From assembly GCA_021014325.1 (NCBI GenBank), contig CM037470.1, positions 3,189,647 to 3,253,646 of the forward strand: a DNA stretch of 64,000 bases, in the 5' to 3' direction. The notes under the pieces were generated by a model, which was given only the letters and a program-made list of their open reading frames with translations, had not been told where the DNA came from and did not search any database. This document shows positions 54,301 through 63,001 of the stretch, piece after piece. How positions within the stretch are numbered: the first letter of the stretch is position 1; each line of letters starts with the position of its first letter. The position numbers and the translations under genes were made by a program. This DNA is from Plazaster borealis. Its lineage: Eukaryota; Echinodermata; Asteroidea; Forcipulatida; Labidiasteridae.

Positions 54301-56653
54301 GCAGAACCCGAGTGCAATTCCCATTTTTTACCACTTTCCGGGTCAGCCTGACCCAGCAAAGCGCCAAGCCCCCTCCCTGTGACCCGGACTCCGGTCAATT
54401 CTGACCCGAGAGTTTTAAGAGTGTTGGGCTTGACCCATTTCTTGCTCGGTATGACCCGGAATCTGAATAAAAATGACCCAAAAATTGTTCAAACTGACGC
54501 AGATTCCAATTGAAAATCCTTTTTTTTTAAACCTTTATCTGGGTCAGCCTGACCCAGAAATAAGTCAGGGCCCTTGGGACCTGGAATCCGAGTCACTTTT
54601 GAGCCGGGAATTTTTTAGAGTGCAGTTACCGAGCCATGCGATTACATGTGTTATTTACTCACTTATTAAACTGTTCGGCTACTTGCGTGATGACGCCATA
54701 CAACATGGCGTCCTCTTGACCTTTGACAGAAAAAGGAAACACAGTTAAATAGACTTGATTTCTACTGATAAATGAATCTAAACATTCCCATCGATTGTTA
54801 TAAAAAATATATATATAATTTAATCTTCAGCCCTCACTATTTACCTTGTCTCACTTCCTCTGCTTCAGTTGCGAGTACTTTGTACGGAGTGCTGGAGGAA
54901 GAAAACAAATCATCTAAATAAGACCCTCTCAAAACATTACGGGAAAGCATGTGCTAGGTTCTCAGGTTTCAAACACCCCTTCCCCTGCCAGTAATTAGTG
55001 GAACCTTGCTGCACTTGTGTAATTCCTTGGGTTACTTCCGCACTTGAACAGAAAATCAAATGTCTACGAAAGAAAATAAGCGGGAAGCCAGACATGAAAT
55101 GTGGGTGATGTGGTAGTCTGCTGGTCACTTCCTTCTAAAAAGCAGAAATGTTATCTGCTTATTATATCAACTTGTTTACCCCCTCTTCAACACAATCCCG
55201 CGTGCATCGCTTACCTTAGTGTGTTTGCAGGCATTGCCGAAGAAACACTGACGAGAGCGCCATCTACGTCCTTGAGCGAGATGGTTGCTTTCCTATTTAA
55301 TAATAGACACCATAGATAACCAAAAACGAAGCATCTTTAACAAATTATCAAGAATGGGTTGTTTTTGTGAAGATAATAGGCTGCTTTGGAGTGTCCAAAA
55401 CTACACGGCACTGAGCATCTTCGCAGAGGGGAGAGGGCACAAGTGTGTAGCTTCACAGCAGCCGAATAATTAGCGCAACTTTCAGGGAAACTGGTTCCTG
55501 ATTTGGATTATATATTAATAGAGACACTCGTTTGGTTTCTGCACGGAAACTGAACTAATGATGAAGGTATTGCGAGATAATTAAAGCCAGTTTCTGATCC
55601 GGGTTATGCAATAGCGCCCTTCGGTTGCAGCAAAACAGCCCAAAATGAGGATGACTTTTAGAGTAAAACCTTTCAACAGCCCGGGCTACATTTAGAGACA
55701 CTTGTTTGGTTCCTACGATTCCAATGGCGAATTTCTCAGAGCCGAATCCAGATTACTCCTGACAATTTTTGTCATAATAACTTCAAGGTGTGGGTTTGAT
55801 TTAAGCGGTCAGGCGTCAAGCGGTCGCATAGCAAACGGTTAACTCAAAATGCCCAATCAATGCTGTGGACGTAGAGTACATTTTCAATAGACCCCTTGCA
55901 TATGACGTCACACGCTCATAACGCCCTCACTTGGGCCAAAAAGCGCCCTCACTGAGGTCAAAGGAGGCAAATCATTGGACGATAGCTGTTTTTTGTGCGT
56001 AAAAACGTGCGCGTGACCTCAGCGCCCCTTAGTAGCGTTTCGCGTTATGTGAGGGGTCTATAGACGCACAACGCGCAACGCTGCTAGTACGCTGAGGCCA
56101 CGCGCACGTTTTTACGCACCAAGAACAGCTGTCGTCCAATGAGCTGTCTCCTTCTGCCTCAGTGAGGGCACTGTTTGAGAGTGTGACGTCATATGAGCTG
56201 CTGACGTCATACGCAAGGGGTCCATCGGGATTATACGCATATCCAGCAAATATATACTGTGGATTTTAAAATAGCCTCGCTTTAGAGTTCTCGTCAATAT
56301 AGGGCATGCGCACAAGCGCAATCTAGTAAATGTACCGCAATGCACATTGGGAAACAAATTATAGTTAACAAATAAATCAAGCTGCCAATATTATGTACGC
56401 CATGCTGTATTTTACATGTAACTATATGCTAGCTTTTATAGTTGTGTAACGCATTGCTTCAAAATCAGCGCGCCATGATGGTTGCCGGTGTTGCATGGAC
56501 TCGGATTTCGCGCAGAGTCCTTTGCGCGCCGATCATGCGCATTGGGACATGCATACGGGCTTTTTATTTACAGGCAACTTACTTGCCAACTCCAGCAGCA
56601 GCTGCTAACAGGTCCTGGACATCCTTAGTGCTACATCTCCTACCAAATATCAC
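43753..56653 (-). CDS. PDE9A: PDE9A-type cGMP-specific 3',5'-cyclic phosphodiesterase, 16 exons (first coding exon not found)
   Basis: Exons on the minus strand: 56653-56583, 55292-55215, 54891-54845, 54720-54663, 53231-53161, 51331-51250, 49069-48982, 48754-48680, 48298-48212, 47404-47217, 47074-46918, 46413-46297, 45330-45226, 44820-44692, 44015-43917 and 43821-43753. All phases agree: 1521 nt, 506 residues plus stop. The enzyme hydrolyses cGMP with high affinity. The N-terminal region matches PDE9A order ([24 protein letters not shown], a coiled-coil-like ELKEEL...[14 protein letters not shown]). The catalytic domain has HNFRHCFCV and [10 protein letters not shown] (metal ligands), [33 protein letters not shown] and [14 protein letters not shown] with the invariant Gln. 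About 27 N-terminal residues (the MGSGSSS... region in human) should come from an exon upstream; none was recognisable up to 64000. Confidence 0.94.
44011..44420. repeat. Minisatellite made of copies of a 3' splice site
   Basis: About 19 imperfect units of 18-22 bp, 'gacgaaaacctagttaaaa' and 'cacgaaacctagttcaag'. On the transcribed strand each reads TTTTAACTAGGTTTTCGT. The real acceptor and first bases of the PDE9A-like exon at 44015 read TTTTAAACAG|GTTTTCGT, so the unit was copied from the exon boundary itself. Confidence 0.9.
45436..45566. repeat. Short inverted-repeat element (CTCGTTACCATGG ends)
   Basis: CCTCGTTACCATGG at the left and CCTGGGAACGAGG at the right, with 'tatcgataccctttcgtcac' inside. 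Relatives lie at 9060-9582 and about 13735-13800. It lies in the intron between PDE9A-like exons 13 and 14. Confidence 0.6.
45750..45896. repeat. MITE, GGTGGCAGCAGACTT family, copy 4
   Basis: CGGGAGACTTTTATTAACAC to GTTGCAAAGTCTCC with 'taccaggtaaatccattgttctcgg' modules; GTAAGT at 45859. It lies in a PDE9A-like intron. Confidence 0.75.
46075..46237. repeat. MITE, TAGACCCCTTGC family, intact copy
   Basis: Perfect 12-bp inverted ends TAGACCCCTTGC and GCAAGGGGTCTA. It contains TGACGTCA, 'attggctgaga' and 'gcgtacacacgcgtgcacg'. It is 60 bp from a PDE9A-like exon (46297). Confidence 0.85.
46297..47074 (-). CDS. PDE9A: PDE9A-like exons 12-13
   Basis: Exons 47074-46918 ([28 protein letters not shown]) and 46413-46297 ([18 protein letters not shown]). 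Both blocks are very close to vertebrate PDE9A. Confidence 0.94.
46612..46762. repeat. MITE, 'CTGTCCC...GGAGATTCTG' family, copy 2
   Basis: 'tccccggtgtctggtcccc' at the left, 'gagggcgctatcaaacgaaatttc' inside and 'gggacagaatttcc' at the right. It lies in a PDE9A-like intron. Confidence 0.6.
47217..47404 (-). CDS. PDE9A: PDE9A-like exon 11: HD metal-binding core
   Basis: It encodes [20 protein letters not shown] and [17 protein letters not shown]. The two His residues of HNFRH and the His-Asp of HDLDH are the conserved Zn/Mg ligands and the catalytic His of class I phosphodiesterases. Donor AAC|GTACGA in phase 2. Confidence 0.95.
47575..47765 (+). repeat. tRNA-derived SINE fragment
   Basis: It contains a B-box GGTTCGAATCCCA (about 47652) followed by 'tgcaggtctcgggtggtagg' and 'cagtgtataagggtaccc', related to 28049-28205 and 57001-57180. 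Confidence 0.5.
48006..48136. repeat. Inverted-repeat MITE, GGGCCCAATTTCATA family, short copy
   Basis: GGGCCCAATTTCATGGCTC at the left and 'agtgccattattgggccc' at the right. 'gtaagcgcataattatttggtaagc' is internal. It ends 76 bp from PDE9A-like exon 10. Confidence 0.65.
48212..49069 (-). CDS. PDE9A: PDE9A-like exons 8-10: entry to catalytic domain
   Basis: Exons 49069-48982 ([11 protein letters not shown]...RRDVPKYHK), 48754-48680 ([20 protein letters not shown]) and 48298-48212 ([18 protein letters not shown]), all in phases that agree. They cover the N-terminal helices of the PDE fold. Confidence 0.92.
49290..49443. repeat. MITE, 'CTGTCCC...GGAGATTCTG' family, copy 3
   Basis: 'ctgtcccctggagattctgtccc' (left, split at 49300) pairs with 'gggacataatctccggggg' and 'acagaatctcc' at the right. 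The interior has 'aaaagagggcgctatcag'. Confidence 0.7.
50536..50894. repeat. MITE, 'ACGTTTGGTAATTGGAACC' family, copy 2
   Basis: TTAAAGGTATCGTACACGTT at the left and CGTATACAGCACCTTTAAA at the right. It has the shared 'cttcgaagtactgcggttatg' and 'cgtggacataaccgctcc'. A further element (50894-51234) begins directly after it. Confidence 0.8.
50894..51234. repeat. MITE related to the perfect-TIR element at 38987
   Basis: It runs from 'tttaaaggttatgtacactt' to 'agtgtacctagggcctttaaa'. 'acaaacctgttaaagtttcagctc' and 'gagaaaatggtgaaaa' are shared with 38987-39395. It ends 16 bp from a PDE9A-like exon donor (51250). Confidence 0.7.
51250..53231 (-). CDS. PDE9A: PDE9A-like exons 6-7: helical linker
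   Basis: Exons 53231-53161 ([20 protein letters not shown]) and 51331-51250 ([19 protein letters not shown]). The second matches EGLKVVEIEKCKSDIKK of vertebrate PDE9A. The 1.8-kb intron between them contains a SINE and a long inverted-repeat element. Confidence 0.9.
51384..51660 (+). repeat. tRNA-derived SINE, 'cctacctgactgcgtgggttttc' family, plus copy
   Basis: B-box GGTTCAAATCCC (about 51441), then 'gtccctacctgactgcgtgg', 'ggggttttcctcccacatct', 'ggggttcttggctagtata' and an 'aataaataaataaac' tail. It is the inverse of 9590-9862. Confidence 0.8.
52427..53008. mobile_element. Element with perfect 33-bp inverted repeats
   Basis: 52427-52459 and 52976-53008 are exact reverse complements (GGCCAAGTAAAATAAATAAC... 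/ ...ACTTGGCC). Inner arms 'ttatttgttatttt' and 'aaataacaaataac' are also inverted, and a T-run of over 20 lies at 52899-52923. It has no coding capacity. It lies in a PDE9A-like intron. Confidence 0.8.
53826..53993. repeat. MITE, TAGACCCCTTGC family (diverged)
   Basis: 'cacttgcatacttatgacgtca' at the left, 'aatcattggctgagagttgtg', 'gcgcacacgtgcacg' and 'gatggcggtctttgcaaat' at the right. Confidence 0.6.
54126..54270. repeat. MITE, GGTGGCAGCAGACTT family, copy 5
   Basis: 'acgctaggtggcagcaggc' and 'gtgctgccaccttaggtccc' are the arms; a GTAAGT follows CCCG at about 54232. Confidence 0.7.
54278..54625. repeat. Inverted-repeat element with GACCCGG motifs, longer copy
   Basis: Two halves each carry 'gggtcaaactgacgcag'-like and 'gggtcagcctgacccag' motifs; right end 'gggaattttttagagtgcag'. 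Related to 35721-35968. It lies 38 bp from PDE9A-like exon 5. Confidence 0.6.
54663..55292 (-). CDS. PDE9A: PDE9A-like exons 3-5
   Basis: Exons 55292-55215 ([20 protein letters not shown]), 54891-54845 ([15 protein letters not shown]) and 54720-54663 ([17 protein letters not shown]). They align in order with the PDE9A regulatory N-terminal region. Confidence 0.88.
55888..56224. mobile_element. Head-to-head palindrome of two TAGACCCCTTGC elements
   Basis: The left half (55888-56061) and right half (56050-56224) are inverse copies: TAGACCCCTTGCATATGACG versus 'gacgtcatacgcaaggggtcca', with 'aaaaacgtgcgcg' / 'cgcgcacgttttta' nearer the centre 'ggggtctatagacg'. It lies in a PDE9A-like intron. 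Confidence 0.85.
56583..56653 (-). CDS. PDE9A: PDE9A-like exon 2 (most upstream exon found)
   Basis: The acceptor TTTGTAG precedes GTGATATTTGG; the donor is GGCAA|GTAAGT. It encodes [20 protein letters not shown], equivalent to the start of human PDE9A after its IDGRIQK segment. It enters in phase 0. Confidence 0.85.
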
Positions 56654-57000
56654 CTACAAAGAAGGAGGAAAAGATGCAAATCTTATATAAATAAAGATGA
56701 AATAGAATTAGCTTTCGCAAACTGCTTACCAACCAAAAGGACCTATGGTATAAAAAAAGGTTAATGGCCGTTACAGGCTGTTCTGATTTTGTTACACTTA
56801 TACACCTGTCCACGTGTGTTGTCTTGTCATAGCCTTCGAGAAAGACTCTGCTAGGGTCGAAACGTCAGGCCATTAATTTTTGTTTGCATAAATAAAGATT
56901 GAAAAAAAAATTCATTCAGTGAAGAAAGTTAGTCTGTTCAAGTAAAATCCAGTCAAGTTTAGTAATTGCTGAAATGTAGAATTTAAACCGCCTCTAGCTA

Positions 57001-57180
57001 CCGGGCGGTTGGTCTAGTGGTAAGACATCTGCCCTATAATGGCAAAGGTCGTGGGTTCAAATCGAACCCCGGCGAGTAATAATACCTGTGGATGTTCGGT
57101 TTTCCACAGGACTCGGGAAAGTACTGAGTATACAGTGCTTTCTACACAACAGTGTATGGGTAAAACTAAATAAACGTTGT
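57001..57180 (+). repeat. tRNA-derived SINE, 'actcgggaaagtactga' family, plus copy
   Basis: The head GGTTGGTCTAGTGGTAAGAC (A box) and GTGGGTTCAAATCGAACCCC (B box) precede 'ccacaggactcgggaaagta' and 'cagtgtatgggtaaaac'. The D-arm and T-arm look tRNA-like, but the acceptor stem does not pair properly and the shared downstream body marks it as a SINE. Confidence 0.7.
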
Positions 57181-57806
57181 TGCGAAAGTAGTAGTCCCGG
57201 CCGATATCCTACCTTCCGCCCAGGTAGTAGTTAACAAGCAGGACAGTTCTTTTCAGAACTCGGTATAGTCTCCCGAATTCCAAAATCTACTCTGCGTCAG
57301 TAGAATAATCTCCCGAATTACGAAATCTACTCCGCGGCAGTAGAATACATAGCAAGACAAGTTCTCAATGAACAAAATCTAGACAGCAAAGTAGATGTGT
57401 TACCGAAAATCGAATAAGCAAGGACACTTGAGCATACAGTAGGTCAGCGATCTTATCACGGGTTTTTCCTCTGATAGAAATGTAAGCCATGAATCCATAA
57501 AGCTTGGATTTAAAACAAAATTGAATTCCAGCTCTTCCTGCCTGATACGGTACTTAATGTAGAAAAAGCCTCCCTGGAGAAATATACTCGGTATCTCCGC
57601 GCATACCATGGCAACTGAATTCAGTTATTTTACTTAAGAGGTCTTTCGGTAATGTCTTCACCGAATTCTCAGTATTTCCATTCTCGTCAAGGTTTTTTCT
57701 CTATCGGAGAAGTGGGCGTGACAAAGATGCGAGCATAGAGTGGGGCACTCTTTGCTAGCACATCACGTAACTGCGCTGTCCCACCTTTGGCGCGAATCCC
57801 TCTGGG

Positions 57807-58385
57807 TTTAAAGGGCCCCTGAAGTAAAAAATTCTTAGGAATATATTTTGAGCTACTTCCTAATCCCTGTGTATGAAAACTAATTGACATCCATATTAGG
57901 TTAATTTCATTGAAAAATGATTTTCTGTAAACATTTAAAAAAATTCCTCTCTTATCTGGACAACTGAGGGCGCTGTCACAGTGATGTCATGTCAGGAAGA
58001 CACTTGTTTTATTTCTATTAAAAAAATGAAATTGTGAACCCAAACAAAAAGAATTTGAGAGAAAATTTTGCACTTCGGCATACTGCCATGAACTTATACA
58101 CTGACAAACCACTAAAGAAAAGGAAGTTTACGACAGCGAAATAGCCTAAATTCTGTTGACTTTTTGTGCATAAAGTAATTGCAACATTGAATTTTCCGCC
58201 TGACATGACATCACACTTTTGCTCATGAATATGGAAATTTGCATTAGCATAAAATACAAAAAGGCACCAAAATACCCTCAAAAATGGCAAAACGAGAATT
58301 AATTGAAATAAGGTGAAATGGGACACAAAGGTGCATCTCCAAAGATTGCATTATTAAAAAAATTACATTTCATGGACCCTTTAAA
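57807..58385. repeat. Inverted-repeat element with TTTAAAGGG ends
   Basis: 'ggtttaaagggcccctgaagt' at the left and 'catggaccctttaaata' at the right. The interior is AT-rich with 'gatgtcatgtcagg' and 'gacatgacatcac' as inner inverted motifs. No coding content. Confidence 0.5.
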
Positions 58386-59070
58386 TACGTCATGTCCACT
58401 TACAAAATGTTGGTTGTGTGTGAAGTAATGCGTGACCTGTGATATTATACGATAGGTCAGCCCTATTTTCTCAATGGCCACAAAATGTTGTTTTGTTCTC
58501 TGCAGTTTTTGACTTGTATACAATCGAAATCACAAGACGTAAAAACAGAAACAAAAGCACACAACAAATTATAATAATAAATACCCTGAAACCTAAAACA
58601 TGCTCCTGTGCGCATAGCACGGTTTTAAAATTCACATGCATTTGTGGAAAGACAGGGAACGTGGACAAAGATTTCCATCAATATTGTGCAAACAACCTAC
58701 GTGAAGGTCCCTTCCAAGAGATTCACAGCAAGGTCAGTGTAACACGATTAAAGTATAAAACATATTTCTCCAGAGGGACGAATGCAGTCAGGGTACAGTC
58801 AGGTTGAGCTCAAGTGGGAATCGAGGTTGTCCGGAACCGGAAGAAATACCCATCCGTTCCGGACTAAAAATAAGTACTTATCTCTCCTTGTACCGGAACA
58901 CTCGACTTTAATCGTGGATATCAATAGTACAAGATCGACTTGACAGTTTAGGTTTTTTGTGAGTGTAACCTGCATTACAGAGGGGATCCGAGGTCAAATT
59001 CGGTTTCGTGATGCACTCATTTGCACAAAAGATAGAGTCCTCATGAAAGTGGGAAAAATTTCAATTAATG

Positions 59071-59487
59071 ATAGAGTCCTTACGAAAGTTTAAAATTACC
59101 AAGTCTCTAACACTCGTTAAAACGGTGTACACAAATACCATTGTGTTTAATCATACCCTTCCAGTGCAAATTTGGTCAAAATCCAAAAATGGTCCAATGA
59201 CGTCACATTTCAAAGGTCTGTAAGGGGGCCTACTGTCTTGTACTGGAAATTTGTTACTTTCAATCCCTGAATTTCGATGATATTCAATCAAAACGGCATT
59301 GAATTTGACCTTTTGGAATACGCAAAAATGTCCTCTTTGGAATGTTCAGACCCAAAGTTAATATCAAATGACGTCATGTTTCAAATTTCGCTCTCACAGA
59401 GTATCCATTAAAATGGCATTTTACACCATCTTTACGTGCGGTTAGAGACTTGATCCCCCCCCCCCCACTTTCAAGGACTCATACTAT
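59071..59487. repeat. Inverted-repeat element ('GAGTCCTTACGAAAGT' ends)
   Basis: 'gagtccttacgaaagt...aagtctctaacactcg' at the left is inverted as 'cggttagagacttg...actttcaaggactc' at the right, with 'acggtgtac' / 'ttacaccatc' further in. A 13-C run lies in the right arm. Confidence 0.65.
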
Positions 59488-59895
59488 TGAACACTTTCTC
59501 GGCTTTGACAGTAGTATAGTAAAGTCTGTTTTATTGTCACAAATATATACATATACACACATATACAGTGAAATGCACTCTGGTTATAACGTGTCTAAAA
59601 TTATTAAAATACAAAACTAAAAAAACGCACTAAAACCACGTGTAGGCTATCACAAACAAATAAACAGATATCGACGACGGAAATGATTTCTCCAGAGGAT
59701 TGGTATGGGTAGAAACTTAAAAACCCAGTGAGCTTTCACATTGAGGTCAATCATGTATTTAATGATGCAATCCTGTACATTTGTCTTTAAGTTTTGTGTT
59801 TTAATTTTTTTTTATTGAAAATACCAAAGATATACCCTCCCATTAAGGCGTAAACAATAAAAAGGATAGCTGATATAAAATGGAACATCTTTCGC

Positions 59896-60345
59896 TTGAC
59901 GTTCATTTGCCATGCGACCGGAAAATTAAGAAGAAGGTCTTTGTCTAAATATTGTCTTCGTAGTTTTAATGACACTTCCATTCTCAGTTACCCACTTTGT
60001 AAAACTAAAAGTACTCAGGGAGATCGCGCTTTTGAGTGTGTTGCCCCTAAACTTTGGAATGCTCTCCCACATGCCATCAGGATCGCCAATAATACAGGTA
60101 CCTTCAAAACGTTGCTCAAGACCCATTTATTTCGGCAGGCTTTTTATTAGTTTTTTATGCGGCCTTTAGCCGGCTGATGTATAATTTCTGTTGATAGTTT
60201 TTAACTATTGTTCTTGTATTTTTCAGTGTATATTCCATTTTTAAATATTCTTAAATAACTGTTAGCATCTGTACTTTTTTACTATTGTAATGCGCATCTG
60301 TACATATTTTTTATGAAACTTGCGCATAATAAATGAATAAATTGT
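59896..60345 (+). mobile_element. LINE (non-LTR retrotransposon) 3' remnant
   Basis: The open frame ending at 60150 encodes AFECVAPKLWNALPHAIRIA and TFKTLLKTHLFRQAF, typical of the extreme C terminus of CR1/L2-like LINE reverse transcriptases. It is followed by a short 3' region ending in 'ataaatgaataaattg'. No RT core lies upstream, so this is a 5'-truncated insertion. Confidence 0.7.
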
Positions 60346-60497
60346 AAGAGAGAAACACACACAAAAACAAACCCTTTTATAATGTGACGTCTAACAAGGT
60401 CACTTCGTAGCAGCACGCTCATATCAAAGGTGGATGAGCAACGTTTCCGCACCATGCACAGCAAATTAATATATCCGTATTGTTACTACGATTTACG

Positions 60498-61004
60498 GGA
60501 GCGTAGTGCCGCCAGATGAATGATACAAACCCGCTCTTATCGTGTACGTACACGATAACTTATGACTTATGATACATGTCATGATAGTTATCGTGTACGT
60601 ACATGAAAGATATTATGCACGAACACGATTATTCCAAGTTATTATGTACGCACATAACTTTCGTGCACGTACACGACCATTGTTATGTAGTACACAATAA
60701 TCGTGTACGTACACAATAAATATGGTTTACGTACACAATAACTATAATGTACGTACACGATAACTAAACTTATCATGTACCTACGTAGACAATTCTTTTC
60801 TTGTACGTACACGATGATTATCATGTACGTACACAATAATTATTATGTACGTACACAATAACTATAGTGTACGTACACATTTACTTCAATGCACACACAC
60901 GATCAATCCAAATGTATCGTGTACGGGATGATAGTTATTGTGTACGTACACGATCAGAGCGGGATTTTTGTTTAATTCACGTGGTGGCACTACGTTTCCC
61001 TAGT
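60498..61004. mobile_element. 507-bp element packed with TCGTGTACGTACACGA palindromes, 8-bp target duplication
   Basis: It is flanked by GATTTACG at 60490-60497 and 61005-61012. The inverted ends share CGTAGTGCC and CCCGCTCT, each followed by TCGTGTACGTACACGAT-type palindromes. The interior is about 15 copies of the palindromic core GTGTACGTACAC (with variants) at 25-35-bp spacing. An 8-bp duplication suggests hAT-type mobilisation. No ORF. Confidence 0.85.
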
Positions 61005-62195
61005 GATTTACGTTGCAGCTGCAAAGCCAACGACAAATCTCTTTTTCTTCTTTTAGAGTCATGTGTGGACACTCTCAACCCATAAATTATTGTTTAATCA
61101 GGTGAAAGTCTCGACAGTCATAAAAATATTCACAAGCTACAGAAATGGTGCCTTGGCAATGTATAACAGACTACAAAATTGCATTAGTAGGAAGTAGGTG
61201 ACTCGATATGGCATTGCTATCTGATTCACTACGTCATGCAATGAATATCATTAGACAGAGTTGTTATGGGAGTGGTACATTCGGAGTGACATAAACATTC
61301 AGCTGCTTTACTTCTTACCAAGTAAGCTTTTAATTCCATTAATTTTCAGAGTCATTACCAAACGTATATATACAGACCCATTAATTTACCCTGCGATGCC
61401 CCACCCCTGTCAGATTTACACGAATGCCATTAAGTACTGCAGCCAGTAGACCGTCGGGAAACGTGTATAACGTTTGTAATTTGATTTCATACTTTTTTTA
61501 AAGCTTATAACCTTTCCAGATCTTGTAGAGACAGTTTGGGGGGAAAAATGAACAAATATTAATTTTTAATTTTGTTGTGTTTTCACTGTAAAACCGCAGT
61601 ATTTTTGTGTGCACAAGTCTATGTAGAAAGTGTTTTCTCACGGGAGATTCCGAGCCCATGAGTCACACTGCCTATAGGGTCATAAACTATGGCAATCGGG
61701 CACGTCTGAGGAGAGAATTTAAAGGGTTTCAACTATTTTTGCTAAAAACTTAATGAGTAATAAACTAAAATGTGTTTCGGTTCTCTGGCCGCAGACCGGT
61801 AGGCCATCGGAGGGTATTAAAGGAAGGACTTTCCCGATTTTCAAATTTGCATAAAGAAGCACATGCAGCACAGCTACTTTCCCAAAAAATTCTCCGATGT
61901 ATAATATTTTTTTCACAAACAAGAGCTTCTCACAAGTACGAAGCAACAAAAGACACGGTTTTAACCTCCCACTACGAAAGACTGTAATTCCTTGTGGAAA
62001 TTGATTTCAAAACAACGCATCTCCCAGCGGGGATCGAATATGGTTAAAAACCCTCAACGCCGGCTTGTATTCATAAAGAACCATGCAGAAAGAGATTTGT
62101 TTCACTTGAATAAAAAGAAGAAAGAAAAGAAATAAATCATCACGACGAGGACAGTGCTGTACAAAATGCTCATCGAGCGATGCGCTCATGCTTAT

Positions 62196-62531
62196 ACCGT
62201 TTTTAATTTAATTTTAATTTAATTTTTGTTATACAAGTACGCCCCAAGCAAGGCTAAAAGCCACTCTTGGTAAGGGGCTACAAATTGAAAAATATAAAAG
62301 ATGAAAATAACCCAGGGGAGCTGAAGGTAGGAATTGATATTCCTCTTAAAACAGTCTGTAGACTTAAGATGGAGGGAAACGTGCACCAGGGAGTTCCAAA
62401 CAGATGCAGTACGTGGAATAAAGCTGTTGGAATGGCTCTTTGTTCTACATCTCAGCAAAGCAAGAGTGTATGGGTGAGAAGAAGCAAAAGGCCTGCTTTG
62501 ACTCAAACATGTGCTGATCATTGACAACAAA
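62196..62531 (-). mobile_element. LINE 3' remnant, minus strand
   Basis: The frame from 62530 reads CRTKSHSNSFIPRTASVWNS and DCFKRNINSYL, a LINE reverse-transcriptase C terminus of a different subfamily from the one at 59896. The tail 'aattaaattaaaattaaatt' follows on the same strand. It is 5'-truncated. Confidence 0.65.
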
Positions 62532-62628
62532 GAAGCTTATACTTTTGAGTCTAATCCAATTCAAAATCAACCATGTTTATTGCCTTTTACGACACAGTAA
62601 ATTAGTTCAGTCATTATTACCAATATTA

Positions 62629-63001
62629 GGGGGTCTGTATACGTCTGATAAATTTGATGGCTGGCAGTACAAACTTACTCGGTAAGAAGTACAGCAGCTT
62701 TGGATAGTATAATGCATTTTGAGAAACTTTTCACTTCGAAGTACTGCGGTTGTGGAAAAAGATATCAGTGTTTATCCCTGAATCTGAGAAGTGTTACTGA
62801 AGCAACGTTTCTCAGATAGTGTATTCCGATTGCAGATTATTCTTCCTGCGTGGACATAACCGTTCCAGATTTTCGGCAATATCTCCAAAACGCTACCACC
62901 TTTTGAAATGAAATTTTCACAGGTTAGTTTTATGGTATATATCTACAACTGTATAGGATTGAAACAAACAGTGGGCTCCAATTACCAAACAATCCCTTTA
63001 A
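62629..63001. repeat. MITE, 'ACGTTTGGTAATTGGAACC' family, copy 3
   Basis: 'gggggtctgtatacgtctg' at the left and 'accaaacaatccctttaa' at the right. It shares 'cacttcgaagtactgcggttg' and 'gcgtggacataaccgttcc'. Confidence 0.75.

Noticed and set aside
57001..57075. Functional tRNA gene
   Set aside because: A and B boxes are present, but the acceptor stem does not close and the same downstream body occurs at 28049-28205, which identifies a SINE.
57400..57609. Minus-strand open frame MVCAEIPSIFLQGGFF... as the missing PDE9A first exon
   Set aside because: It does not resemble the PDE9A N terminus and no donor in the required phase follows it.
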